25,136 nt of DNA from Acidimicrobiia bacterium (GTDB lineage Bacteria > Actinomycetota > Acidimicrobiia > Acidimicrobiales > Aldehydirespiratoraceae), in assembly GCA_022824605.1 (NCBI GenBank), contig JAJDZO010000268.1:1-25136 (forward strand), given 5' to 3'. A program made the position numbers and the translations under genes. This document shows, one piece after another, positions 1 to 6,941 of this stretch; the stretch's first letter is position 1, and each line of letters opens with the position of its first letter. The notes under the pieces were generated by a model. The model had not been told where the DNA came from, did not search any database, and saw nothing but the letters and a program-made list of their open reading frames with translations.

Positions 1-469
1 TCCAGGCGGTGCCCAGCCCCCGGGCCCGCAACGCCAGACAGAAGCTCCAGCCGCTCTGAATCACCGAGTCGAACAGGCCCGGACGGCCGCTGCCGTCGTG
101 ACGGCCGAGGATCACCGGGATGACGATGGCGGGCACCTCGCCCAGATGCTCGGCCAGGTGGGCTCCCGAGAGCATGGCCCGCTCACGCGGGTCGCCGGTG
201 CCGGCCAACCGGTCGCGGACCTCGATCAAGCGGTTGCCGATAACCCCTCGGTACAGGTCGGCCAGGCGCTGCTTGAGCTCGGGGTCGCGCACGATGAGCC
301 ATCGCCGGCTTGTCTGGTTGCCCCCCGTCGGGGCCTGCTCGGCGATGTCGATGCAGTCCAGGATGATCTCGTCGTCGACATCACGCTCAAGGTCGAGGCG
401 CCGTCGCACGGAGCGGGTGGTGGTGAGCACTTCATCCACCACCGCGGTCACATCAGCATCAATCTTCAT
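1..469 (-). CDS. Nitroreductase family protein (3' end cut by window edge)
   Basis: About 156 N-terminal residues are visible and the frame stays open to the left edge. The start is the ATG at 469, opening MKIDADVTAVVDEVL. The pattern is that of FMN-dependent nitroreductases: an early RSVRR segment, then AEQAPTGGNQTSRRW, the usual phosphate/flavin-contact region near residues 45-60, and at the edge a helix ending LRARGLGTAW, which is typical of the family. Members reduce nitro groups, quinones or related substrates with NAD(P)H; the substrate cannot be told here. The start overlaps the end of the upstream fxsA-like gene by 11 bp, so the two are probably co-transcribed leftward. Family confidence is good; the C-terminal half is not seen. 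Confidence 0.85.
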   Translation of the reverse strand, partial: MKIDADVTAVVDEVLTTTRSVRRRLDLERDVDDEIILDCIDIAEQAPTGGNQTSRRWLIVRDPELKQRLADLYRGVIGNRLIEVRDRLAGTGDPRERAMLSGAHLAEHLGEVPAIVIPVILGRHDGSGRPGLFDSVIQSGWSFCLALRARGLGTAW

Positions 470-998
470 TCCTGCCACCTCGGCTGTCGTCGATCTCTCG
501 AACGTCGTCCACATCGCGGACATCTCCTGGGCCTGTGCCGAACCCGGATGGCCCTGCGCCTCGACCGCGCTCACCCGAGGTATAGCCGAACCCGAAACCG
601 CCCCGACCGCCCGGCGCGCCCATCCATCCTCCGACAGTGATCCGCTTGGCGAAGTGGCGCATCAGCAGCGACCTCACCAGCACCCGGGTGGGCAGGAACA
701 GCAACAGCAGCCCGACCGCGTCGGTGATGAAGCCCGGCGTGAGCATCAATGCGCCTGCCAGCAGTATCAGCAGCCCATCCACGAGTTGCGCCGCGGGCAG
801 TTCGCCGCGGCTCAGGCGTTCTTGGATCTGGTTGAGCACCCCGATCCCTGAGCGGCGCACCATCCAGGCGCCCACCACCGACACCACGATCAGCAACACG
901 ATGGTCTGGCCGGTGCCGACCCCTCCGGCGACCTGGATGATCACGTACAGCTCCAGCAGCGGCACACAGAGCAGCGCGACGAGCAGCACCACGAACAC
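459..998 (-). CDS. fxsA: FxsA family membrane protein
   Basis: A 179-residue protein starting at GTG 998. It has a hydrophobic N-terminus (about 1-22), a second membrane segment (about 28-46) and a long hydrophobic stretch (about 70-105) containing LLILLAGALMLTPGFITD. The MLTPGFITDAVGLLL pattern is the hallmark of FxsA, a small inner-membrane protein first known from E. coli as a suppressor of F-exclusion of phage T7. The C-terminal 60 residues are Gly/Arg/Asp-rich and look disordered and cytoplasmic. Its cellular role in actinobacteria is unknown. A TACGCT box sits 6 nt before the start, suggesting a leaderless transcript, and the gene overlaps the nitroreductase downstream by 11 bp. Confidence 0.85.
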   Translation of the reverse strand: MFVVLLVALLCVPLLELYVIIQVAGGVGTGQTIVLLIVVSVVGAWMVRRSGIGVLNQIQERLSRGELPAAQLVDGLLILLAGALMLTPGFITDAVGLLLLFLPTRVLVRSLLMRHFAKRITVGGWMGAPGGRGGFGFGYTSGERGRGAGPSGFGTGPGDVRDVDDVREIDDSRGGRNED

Positions 999-1010
999 GG
1001 CTCCAGCGTA
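999..1010 (-). promoter_or_regulatory. Probable leaderless -10 box for the fxsA-like gene
   Basis: Read on the minus strand, TACGCT (1010-1005) is followed by 6 nt and then the GTG start at 998. A TAnnnT box 6-8 nt before a start codon is the usual arrangement for leaderless actinobacterial transcripts. No convincing -35 is seen. Confidence 0.4.
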
Positions 1011-1056
1011 CGAGCCTGCGCCCGGCCTCGGAGCAGCCGACTGGACGCGCCGCCTC

Positions 1057-1084
1057 TTGCCGGCACGGGCCGCCTGCGTAGCCT
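1057..1084 (+). promoter_or_regulatory. Probable selA promoter
   Basis: TTGCCG (1057-1062), a 16-nt spacer and TAGCCT (1079-1084) lie just before the ATG at 1094. With transcription starting about 7 nt after the -10 box, the 5' leader would be only about 2 nt. No Shine-Dalgarno sequence precedes the ATG, which agrees with leaderless or near-leaderless translation. Confidence 0.4.
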
Positions 1085-1093
1085 GTCAGCGAC

Positions 1094-2365
1094 ATGGCGC
1101 CCCAGGACCGTCCGCCCTCAGTCGACCGGCTGGCCCGCTCGCTGGTCGGAATCGACCTGCCCCAGCCGCTGCTGGTGGACGCAGCCCGGGCCGCGATCGC
1201 GGCCGGCGACCCCGAATCGGCCGCCGAACGAGCCCGAAGAATCCAGCGGCAGTTGCTGGCGCCGGTGATCAACGGCACCGGCGTGCTGCTGCACACCAAC
1301 CTGGGCCGGGCACCGCTGGCCTGGACGCAGAGCGCCCACTACTCGAACCTTGAGCTGGATCTCGTCACCGGCGGGCGCGGCGACCGCCAAGCCGGAGCGG
1401 CCGCGCTGTTGGCCCGAGCCTGCGGGGCCGAGGCCGCCATGGTCGTGAACAACTGTGCAGCCGCGGTCATGCTGGTGCTGGCCGCGCTGGCCGAAGGCCG
1501 CGACGCGTTGGTGTCTCGGGGCGAGTTGGTGGAGATCGGGGGCGGCTTCCGGGTGCCCGACGTGATGGCGTGGTCGGGGGCCCGGCTCGTGGAGGTCGGC
1601 ACCACCAACCGCACCCGCCAAGCTGACTTTGCGGCGGCGGTGAGCCACCCCGAAAACGATGTGGCGGTGGTGGTGCAGGTCCACCAGTCGAACTTCCGGG
1701 TGGTGGGATACACCGAGGCGCCCCGCACGGCCGAGTTGGCCGGCCTCGGCCCGCCGCTGGTGGCCGATATCGGCTCGGGGCTGCTCGACAGCCGTTGCGG
1801 TTGGCTCAACGGCGGGCCGCCACCCTGGCTGGACTCCGAGCCGGCGGCTCGCCAGACCCTGGAGGCCGGCGCGGCTCTGGTGACCTTCTCCGGCGACAAG
1901 CTCCTCGGGGGACCTCAGGCCGGCGTGATCGCCGGTCGGGCCGATCTGGTCGAGGCCTGCCGCCGGCACCGGTTGGCTCGGGCGCTGCGACCCGGCTCGC
2001 TGGTGCTGGCCGCGCTGCAACACGTCGCTATGGCCTACCTGCGCAACGACGGTGATGCCATCGACTTCTGGCGCATGGCCGCGCTCACCCCCCGCCAGCT
2101 TCGGCAACGGCTCAGCGTCTACGACGGCCTGAAGGATGTGACCACCGCGGCCACGCCCGGAGGCGGCACCCTGCCCACCGTCGAGATCGAGTCGGTGGGC
2201 GTGGCCGTGACCGGTGACCACACCGACCAGCTCCGGTCGCTGCCCCGACCGATCATCGCCCGGGTCGCCGACGGTGCAACCATCGTCGACCTTCGCACCG
2301 TCCATCCCGAAGACGACGCCGAAGTGGCCGCGGCCCTGCGCCGGATCGCCGGACCGCCCGGCTGA
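1094..2365 (+). CDS. selA: L-seryl-tRNA(Sec) selenium transferase
   Basis: A 423-residue PLP enzyme that converts seryl-tRNA(Sec) to selenocysteinyl-tRNA(Sec) using selenophosphate. Visible family features are the N-terminal PPSVDRLARSL region, INGTGVLLHTNLGRAPL (about 57-73), a Gly-rich GRGDRQAGAAALLA segment, VVNNCAAAVML, RGELVEIGGGFRVPDVM, the VEVGTTNRT motif, and FSGDKLLGGPQAG, where Lys269 is the expected PLP Schiff-base lysine. It is somewhat shorter than E. coli SelA (463 residues) but complete in all core motifs. selB starts 15 bp after its stop, so the two form an operon. The products act in the cytosol and need SelD and tRNA(Sec), neither of which is seen in this window. Confidence 0.95.
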   Translation: MAPQDRPPSVDRLARSLVGIDLPQPLLVDAARAAIAAGDPESAAERARRIQRQLLAPVINGTGVLLHTNLGRAPLAWTQSAHYSNLELDLVTGGRGDRQAGAAALLARACGAEAAMVVNNCAAAVMLVLAALAEGRDALVSRGELVEIGGGFRVPDVMAWSGARLVEVGTTNRTRQADFAAAVSHPENDVAVVVQVHQSNFRVVGYTEAPRTAELAGLGPPLVADIGSGLLDSRCGWLNGGPPPWLDSEPAARQTLEAGAALVTFSGDKLLGGPQAGVIAGRADLVEACRRHRLARALRPGSLVLAALQHVAMAYLRNDGDAIDFWRMAALTPRQLRQRLSVYDGLKDVTTAATPGGGTLPTVEIESVGVAVTGDHTDQLRSLPRPIIARVADGATIVDLRTVHPEDDAEVAAALRRIAGPPG

Positions 2366-2380
2366 CAGCCCGACCACCGG

Positions 2381-4099
2381 ATGCACGTAGTCGCCACCGC
2401 CGGCCACGTAGACCACGGCAAGAGCACGCTGGTGCGGGCTCTCACCGGCACCGACCCCGACCGGCTGGCCGAGGAGAAGGAACGCGGCCTCACCATCGAT
2501 CTGGGCTTCGCGTCGATGCCGATGCCGTCGGGACGCCAGATCGCCTTCATCGACGTGCCCGGCCATGTCCGCTTCCTCAAGAACATGCTGGCCGGGGTGA
2601 GCGGGGTGGATGCGTGCGTGTTCGTGGTGGACGCGACCGAGGGGTGGAAGCCGCAGTCCGAGGAGCATCTGCGAATCCTGCAACTCCTCGGCCTGCGTCA
2701 CGGGATGGTGGCGCTCACCAAAGCCGACGAGGCCGACGAGGATCTGGTGGAACTGGCCCGCCTCGACGTGGCCGAGCACGTCGAGGGCACGTTCCTCGCC
2801 GATGCCCCCATCGTGCCCACCGACGCGGTGACCGGAACCGGCATCGACGATCTTGTGGCCGAGTTGGACGGCCTGCTGGCCGCAACTCCCACCGCAGCCG
2901 ACCGCAGCCGACCGAGACTCTGGGTGGATCGGGCCTTCCCCATCAAGGGCTCGGGCACGGTGGTAACCGGCACGCTGACCGGCGGTGGGCTCACCGATGA
3001 CGACACCCTCACGCTGCTTCCGGCCGGGCACGCCGTGCGGGTGCGAGCCCTCCAGAGCCTGCACCGGCGCTGCAAGCAGATCAGCCCGGGCAACCGGGTG
3101 GCCGTGAACGTCGCCGGTGCAGGCCACCGCGATGTGGCTCGGGGCGACGCACTGGTGCGAGCCGAGCAATGGCACCCAGCCGGCACCGTCGATGCCGAGC
3201 TGTCGGTGCTGGCTTCACTCGACCATCCGGTGACCCGCAGAGGCGCCTACGTGGCCTACATCGGGTCGGGCGAGCATCCGGTGCGGCTGCGGGTGCTGGG
3301 GCCGTCGGCCATCGATCCGGGAGCGAGCGGATTGGTGCGCCTGCACCTGTCGCAGCGGTTGCCGCTGTGCATGGGCGACCGCTTCATCCTGCGCGAGTCG
3401 GGACGCTCAGAGACGGTCGGAGGCGGTGAGATCCTCGATGTGGAGCCGGTGCTTGCCGCGGCCCGAGCCCGTCCCGACCGCTCGGTTGAGCGGATCATCG
3501 CGGAGCGGGGCCGCATCGACGCCGCTCATCTGGAGAAGCTGACCGGGACCGCCCGCCCGCCTGACGTGGGCCGATGGGCGGTCGCGCCCGAGCACCTGGC
3601 CGAGACCACCCATCGGCTCACCGAGGCGGTGGAGGCCGCCGGGGCGTTGGGTCTGGACCTGGCCACCCTCGACGACTTCGAGCGAGCCGTGGTCGACACA
3701 ATCGAGGGCCTGGACTCCACCGATGGACGGATCCGCCCTGCCGGTGGCGGAGACCCCCTAGCCGACCATGCGTTCGTAAAGGCGGCCGAGGCGTCCCCGT
3801 TCGCGCCGCCGGCATCCAGCGGTGTGCGAAGCGATGAGCTCCGCCTGCTGGTGCAGCAAGGCCGCCTCGTCGAGAGCGGCGGCATCCACTTCGCGGCAGC
3901 TGCCATCACCCAAGCTGCGGAGGTGGTCGCCCGGCTGCTGGCCGACCAGCCCGAAGGGGTGACCGTGGCCGAAGTCCGCGACGCCTGGGGGACCACCCGC
4001 AAGTACACCCTGGCACTGCTGGCCCACCTCGACAGCACCGGCGTGACCCGCCGGCGAGAGGACGTGCGGATCGCGGGACCCCGGCTGCCTCAGATATAG
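2381..4099 (+). CDS. selB: Selenocysteine-specific translation elongation factor
   Basis: A 572-residue GTPase that delivers selenocysteinyl-tRNA(Sec) to the ribosome at UGA codons marked by a SECIS hairpin. The GTP-binding motifs are intact: G1 GHVDHGKST (residues 8-16), switch I around RGLTIDLGF (35-43), G3 DVPGH (58-62) and G4 TKAD (113-116). EF-Tu-like beta-barrel domains follow (about 175-350; RAFPIKGSGTVVTGT is typical of SelB domain 2). The last 200 residues should be the winged-helix repeats that read SECIS RNA. Length is close to E. coli SelB (614). It directly follows selA. The stop codon sits inside a short 14-bp tandem duplication. Confidence 0.95.
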   Translation: MHVVATAGHVDHGKSTLVRALTGTDPDRLAEEKERGLTIDLGFASMPMPSGRQIAFIDVPGHVRFLKNMLAGVSGVDACVFVVDATEGWKPQSEEHLRILQLLGLRHGMVALTKADEADEDLVELARLDVAEHVEGTFLADAPIVPTDAVTGTGIDDLVAELDGLLAATPTAADRSRPRLWVDRAFPIKGSGTVVTGTLTGGGLTDDDTLTLLPAGHAVRVRALQSLHRRCKQISPGNRVAVNVAGAGHRDVARGDALVRAEQWHPAGTVDAELSVLASLDHPVTRRGAYVAYIGSGEHPVRLRVLGPSAIDPGASGLVRLHLSQRLPLCMGDRFILRESGRSETVGGGEILDVEPVLAAARARPDRSVERIIAERGRIDAAHLEKLTGTARPPDVGRWAVAPEHLAETTHRLTEAVEAAGALGLDLATLDDFERAVVDTIEGLDSTDGRIRPAGGGDPLADHAFVKAAEASPFAPPASSGVRSDELRLLVQQGRLVESGGIHFAAAAITQAAEVVARLLADQPEGVTVAEVRDAWGTTRKYTLALLAHLDSTGVTRRREDVRIAGPRLPQI

Positions 4100-4120
4100 G
4101 TCTTCAGATACAGGTCTTCA
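4093..4120. repeat. Two-copy 14-bp tandem repeat at the selB stop
   Basis: GATATAGGTCTTCA (4093-4106) is followed directly by GATACAGGTCTTCA (4107-4120), 13 of 14 bases identical. The first copy contains the selB TAG stop (4097-4099). It looks like a small replication-slippage duplication. Confidence 0.7.
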
Positions 4121-4124
4121 GCAA

Positions 4125-4149
4125 GAAGGCCGGCCGGTCGGTCGGCTTC
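4125..4149. terminator. Weak hairpin between convergent selB and whiB
   Basis: The 48-bp gap between convergent selB and whiB carries an imperfect G+C-rich inverted repeat, GAAGGCCGGCC against GGTCGGTCGGCTTC, with bulges. No T-run flanks it on either strand. It may help end transcription in both directions, but the support is weak. Confidence 0.25.
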
Positions 4150-4411
4150 AGGCCATGCGCAGCAGGAGATCGCGCCTCTCGATCTCGTTGAGGCCTCCCC
4201 AGATGCCGTGCTGTTCGCGTATGTCCAGCGCGTACTGCAAACAGTCGGGCTGCACCGAGCAGGAGGCGCAGATGTCTTTGGCCCGCAGCTCGCGTCGCCG
4301 CTTCTCGTCGCGCTTCTCCACGCTCGGGGGCGGGAAGAACACCGAGGCGTGTGGTCCCCGGCAAGCAGCTCGCATCTGCCACTCGACCCGTTCTTGCGAA
4401 GCAACCCTCAT
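4148..4411 (-). CDS. WhiB family iron-sulfur transcriptional regulator
   Basis: An 87-residue protein with the complete WhiB signature: four cluster-ligand cysteines at 17, 48, 51 and 57 (C-X30-C-X2-C-X5-C), followed by the GIWGGL turn (69-74) that defines the family and contacts sigma factor, and a basic C-terminal tail. WhiB proteins occur only in actinobacteria and their phages; they bind an oxygen- and NO-sensitive [4Fe-4S] cluster and act with the major sigma factor. The ATG at 4411 has a strong Shine-Dalgarno (GGGAGGAGAG) a few bases upstream. The gene stands alone, convergent with selB. Which WhiB paralogue it is cannot be decided by eye. The 123-bp upstream gap probably holds its promoter, but I see no strong consensus boxes there. 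Confidence 0.95.
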   Translation of the reverse strand: MRVASQERVEWQMRAACRGPHASVFFPPPSVEKRDEKRRRELRAKDICASCSVQPDCLQYALDIREQHGIWGGLNEIERRDLLLRMA

Positions 4412-4534
4412 AACGGCACTCTCCTCCCGCCTGACGAACTACCACACGCCTGCAACCGGATACAAAGCCGCTCAGCAGGTTTTGGGAGAATCCCGGCGAA
4501 CCTGGGCGGCGGCGAGGCTGCCGCGCCCGAACCG

Positions 4535-5869
4535 TCAGCCGTTGCCGGACGTGTCTGCCTCGGCCGACTCGTCGGCGGGCTCCACCGTGAGGATCAAGCC
4601 TTGCAACGCCATCACCCGCACGGAGTCGCCCTCAGCGACGGGCGTGGCCCGCTGGGTTCGAGCCCTCCAGGGGGCACCGTCGATGACCACCACGCCCTCG
4701 GGGTCCACCGCGTCACGGGCGACGCCGATAGCGCCGATCATCCAGTCGCGCCCGATCGTGGGCGTGCCGAAGCGGGTTCGCACCATGGCGGGCATCCCGG
4801 CCACCATGCCGGCGAACACTCCGACGATCCCGGCCAGCAAGGTGACCCACGACAGCATCAACCCGCTGAACAGCGTGAGCGATCCCACCACGAGGCACGC
4901 CGTGGCGATCACGGTCCAGGCCCTGGGCACACCGATCTGAATGTCCACCGCGTATCCGAACATGGCCACCATCAGCAGCGCCACCGCCCACCACCGCGCC
5001 GGCAGGGCGGTCAGGCCGTAGCAGCCGAGCAGGAAGGTGACCGCGCCGAGCGCGCCCGCGATGCCCACCCCCGCGGTGTACAGCTCGAAGATGAGCAGAC
5101 CGGCACCCGCCAACAACAGCAGGTAGGCGACCGCGGGGCTGGCCGCGACATGCATGAACTGATCGAGCAGCGCGAGCTTGGCGAAGCGGACCCGGCTAAC
5201 CGGGACCCGCACCGGCTCGTCGCCGGAATCGTCGATCTCGGTCTCGAAGCCGGGCAGGTCCAGCACGAAGAACGGCAGGGTGGGGGCCTCCCGGGCCAGC
5301 CCCAGCTCAATGGCTTCGGAGAAGGAGACCTTCTGGGACTGCAAACGGGGGTATGCCTGCACGAATGGTTCGGTCAGCTGCTCGGCCGGAAGAGCTCGCG
5401 CGCCGAGATCGCCCAGTTCGGATCCGGGGGCCAGCGCCAGGTCGCCCACCAGGCCGGCCAGCTGACCCACTCGGCCCGCGGCCACCGCGCCTGACGGCCC
5501 CACCCACATGGTGACGGGCACGTCGGAGCCGCGGATGCGATCGGCCAGCTCCAGCAGCCGCTCGTCGTCGACGGTGGCCCGGGCGCTGTTCACCTGCAGC
5601 ACCAGGGCGAGCGAGCCGTCGGCCTCAGCCTTGTCGATGGACCGCTCGATGAAGTCGGCCATGATCGGATCGAGGTAGCCCGAGACTTCGACGACATCGA
5701 CCACATCGGGCTGCGTGGACTCCGCAGCCGCTACAGGATCAGCGCTTCCGGCGGCTGTCGCCGAACCGGGCACGCTCAATGCCAACACCGAGCCCAGCAC
5801 TACCGCCACGGCGGCCGCGACCCGGCGGATGAGCCTGTTAGGGCGCCGCAATCTCAACCGACGAGGCAA
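4535..5869 (-). CDS. NfeD family membrane protein with ClpP-like domain
   Basis: A 444-residue protein. The N-terminus is very basic followed by a hydrophobic stretch (about 17-40), which fits a signal peptide or anchor. Residues about 55-215 form the ClpP/crotonase-like domain, about 235-370 hold several membrane helices, and about 375-435 form the small OB-fold NfeD domain (IGAIGVARDAVDPEGVVVIDG, then EGDSVRVMALQGLILTVEP). Long NfeD proteins act with stomatins, and some cleave stomatin C-termini. The usual catalytic segment SGARAASAG is here SGAVAAGRV, so the expected serine is not seen and the protease domain may be inactive. The start is uncertain: TTG at 5869 lacks a clear ribosome site. 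It lies 20 bp behind the STAS gene, probably in one transcript. Confidence 0.85.
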   Translation of the reverse strand: MPRRLRLRRPNRLIRRVAAAVAVVLGSVLALSVPGSATAAGSADPVAAAESTQPDVVDVVEVSGYLDPIMADFIERSIDKAEADGSLALVLQVNSARATVDDERLLELADRIRGSDVPVTMWVGPSGAVAAGRVGQLAGLVGDLALAPGSELGDLGARALPAEQLTEPFVQAYPRLQSQKVSFSEAIELGLAREAPTLPFFVLDLPGFETEIDDSGDEPVRVPVSRVRFAKLALLDQFMHVAASPAVAYLLLLAGAGLLIFELYTAGVGIAGALGAVTFLLGCYGLTALPARWWAVALLMVAMFGYAVDIQIGVPRAWTVIATACLVVGSLTLFSGLMLSWVTLLAGIVGVFAGMVAGMPAMVRTRFGTPTIGRDWMIGAIGVARDAVDPEGVVVIDGAPWRARTQRATPVAEGDSVRVMALQGLILTVEPADESAEADTSGNG

Positions 5870-5889
5870 GAAGAAGGGTGCAGCCGGCC

Positions 5890-6255
5890 CTAGATGCCGG
5901 GCTCGCGGTCGAGCGCACCGACGGCGGCTGCGAGGGTCTCCTCGACGGGCACGATGCGATCGAAGCCGGTCGTGTGCAGCAGGCGGAGCAGGGTGGCGCC
6001 GTCGCAGTACACCACGACCCGGCCCTCGTTCTCACGAATGCGGCGGATCCCTCCGATGAGCGCGCCGAGGCCGGCAGAGTCCATGAAGGGCACGCCACAA
6101 AGATCGACCACCAGGCGCCCCGAGGCGGCGTGCTCGGCCAACGCCTCGCGGAATTGGGCCACCGTGTAGGCGTCGAGTTCGCCGGCGGGACGGAGCAGTT
6201 GGTAGGGCGCCGCGCTCCCGTCGCCGTCTCGACGGACCGACTCGATGTCCAGCAT
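5890..6255 (-). CDS. STAS domain anti-sigma-factor antagonist
   Basis: A 121-residue single STAS domain protein like SpoIIAA/RsbV. The motif VDLCGVPFMDSAGLGALIGG carries the conserved phospho-acceptor Ser60; the preceding strand and PAGELDAYTVAQFREAL match the family's N-terminal half. Such proteins, when unphosphorylated, bind an anti-sigma kinase and free a sigma factor. The ATG at 6255 was chosen because the STAS fold begins there and because TAGCCT lies exactly 7 nt upstream, as expected for a leaderless transcript; the reading frame stays open further upstream but that part has no family resemblance. The gene is divergent from a receiver-domain protein and followed by the NfeD-like gene. 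No anti-sigma kinase or sigma factor is seen nearby. Confidence 0.9.
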   Translation of the reverse strand: MLDIESVRRDGDGSAAPYQLLRPAGELDAYTVAQFREALAEHAASGRLVVDLCGVPFMDSAGLGALIGGIRRIRENEGRVVVYCDGATLLRLLHTTGFDRIVPVEETLAAAVGALDREPGI

Positions 6256-6319
6256 GGCACCGAGGCTAGCCCGCTTCAGTCGGCATCGGGAGCAGCCGTG
6301 AACCGCTACGATCGGCGCC
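6256..6319. promoter_or_regulatory. Divergent leaderless promoter pair (STAS gene / receiver gene)
   Basis: The 64-bp gap has a -10-like box exactly 7 nt from each start codon: TAGCCT (6268-6263, minus strand) before the ATG at 6255, and TACGAT (6307-6312, plus strand) before the GTG at 6320. Neither start has a Shine-Dalgarno sequence, which fits leaderless transcription in both directions. -35 boxes are not convincing. Confidence 0.5.
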
Positions 6320-6700
6320 GTGGGTGAGCTGTTGCTGGTTACCGACGCCGACTGGATCGCACAGCAGTGCGAGGCCGCGCTGGGTGGTGACCACCGGCTG
6401 CACCGGGTGAGACGCGGCTCCGACACGCTCGAAGCGATCGAACTGGTGGAGCCCGATCTGGTGCTGCTCGACATGCAGGTGGGCAACATGGGAGGGATGG
6501 CCGCGTGCCTGGCCGTCCGTCAGGAGGAGGGCATGGGCCGTTTGCGGGCGCGCCCGGTGATCATGCTGCTCGACCGCGACGCCGACGAGTTCCTGGCCCG
6601 TCACAGCGACGCCGATGCCTGGCTGGTGAAGCCCATCGACCCGATGCGCCTGGCCCGCCTGGTGTCGTCCACCCTCGCCGAAGCAGCCGCACTGGTCTGA
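6320..6700 (+). CDS. Stand-alone response-regulator receiver domain protein
   Basis: A 126-residue protein consisting of one CheY-like receiver domain and no output domain. Asp9 and Asp11 form the acidic pocket (VTDAD), Asp51 in LVLLDMQ is the expected phosphorylation site, and Lys104 in LVKPID is the conserved lysine. The usual Thr/Ser that follows strand 4 is replaced by Leu84 (PVIMLLDRD), so phosphorylation-driven switching may be altered. The start is GTG 6320, 7 nt after TACGAT. It is divergent from a STAS antagonist, so both may belong to a partner-switching or phosphorelay circuit, but no kinase is seen in the window. Confidence 0.85.
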   Translation: MGELLLVTDADWIAQQCEAALGGDHRLHRVRRGSDTLEAIELVEPDLVLLDMQVGNMGGMAACLAVRQEEGMGRLRARPVIMLLDRDADEFLARHSDADAWLVKPIDPMRLARLVSSTLAEAAALV

Positions 6701-6788
6701 GTGGCTGGCACGGGTTCCCCGCTCATGTTCGCTGCGACCTGAGGGCCGCTCGGGCCCTGGCCTCGGCTAGCATCTCCGGCGCTGCACA

Positions 6789-6862
6789 CGGGCAGTGGCG
6801 CAGCTTGGTAGCGCGCCTCGTTCGGGACGAGGAGGTCGTGGGTTCAAATCCCGCCTGCCCGA
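6789..6862 (+). tRNA. tRNA-Pro (anticodon CGG)
   Basis: All four arms fold. The acceptor CGGGCAG (6789-6795) pairs with CTGCCCG (6855-6861) with discriminator A6862. The D arm has GCGC stems around the AGCTTGGTA loop. The anticodon stem CCTCG/CGAGG encloses TTCGGGA, with anticodon CGG. The T arm is GTGGG-TTCAAAT-CCCGC. The length is 74 nt and CCA is not encoded. It reads CCG codons, which are frequent in a genome this G+C rich. Confidence 0.96.
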
Positions 6863-6882
6863 CAATTTTCCAGAAGCTGTCC

Positions 6883-6933
6883 CGATGCTGGGCGTGACCT
6901 CCAGCCATCGCCGGACTCTGTGGTGCATCCGGC
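6883..6933. terminator. Two hairpins between tRNA-Pro and the convergent amidotransferase gene
   Basis: CGATGCTGG (6883-6891) can pair with CCAG-C-CATCG (6901-6910) with a one-base bulge. GCCGGA (6910-6915) can pair with TCCGGC (6928-6933). They sit between two convergent transcription units, where a terminator is expected, but no T-run follows on either strand. Confidence 0.3.
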
Positions 6934-6941
6934 GGCGTTGG

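Noticed and set aside
1118..3175. 685-residue open frame on the minus strand opposite selA-selB
   Set aside because: It lies wholly opposite two well-recognised genes, and its His/Gly/Arg-rich composition is what the antisense of G+C-rich coding DNA gives.
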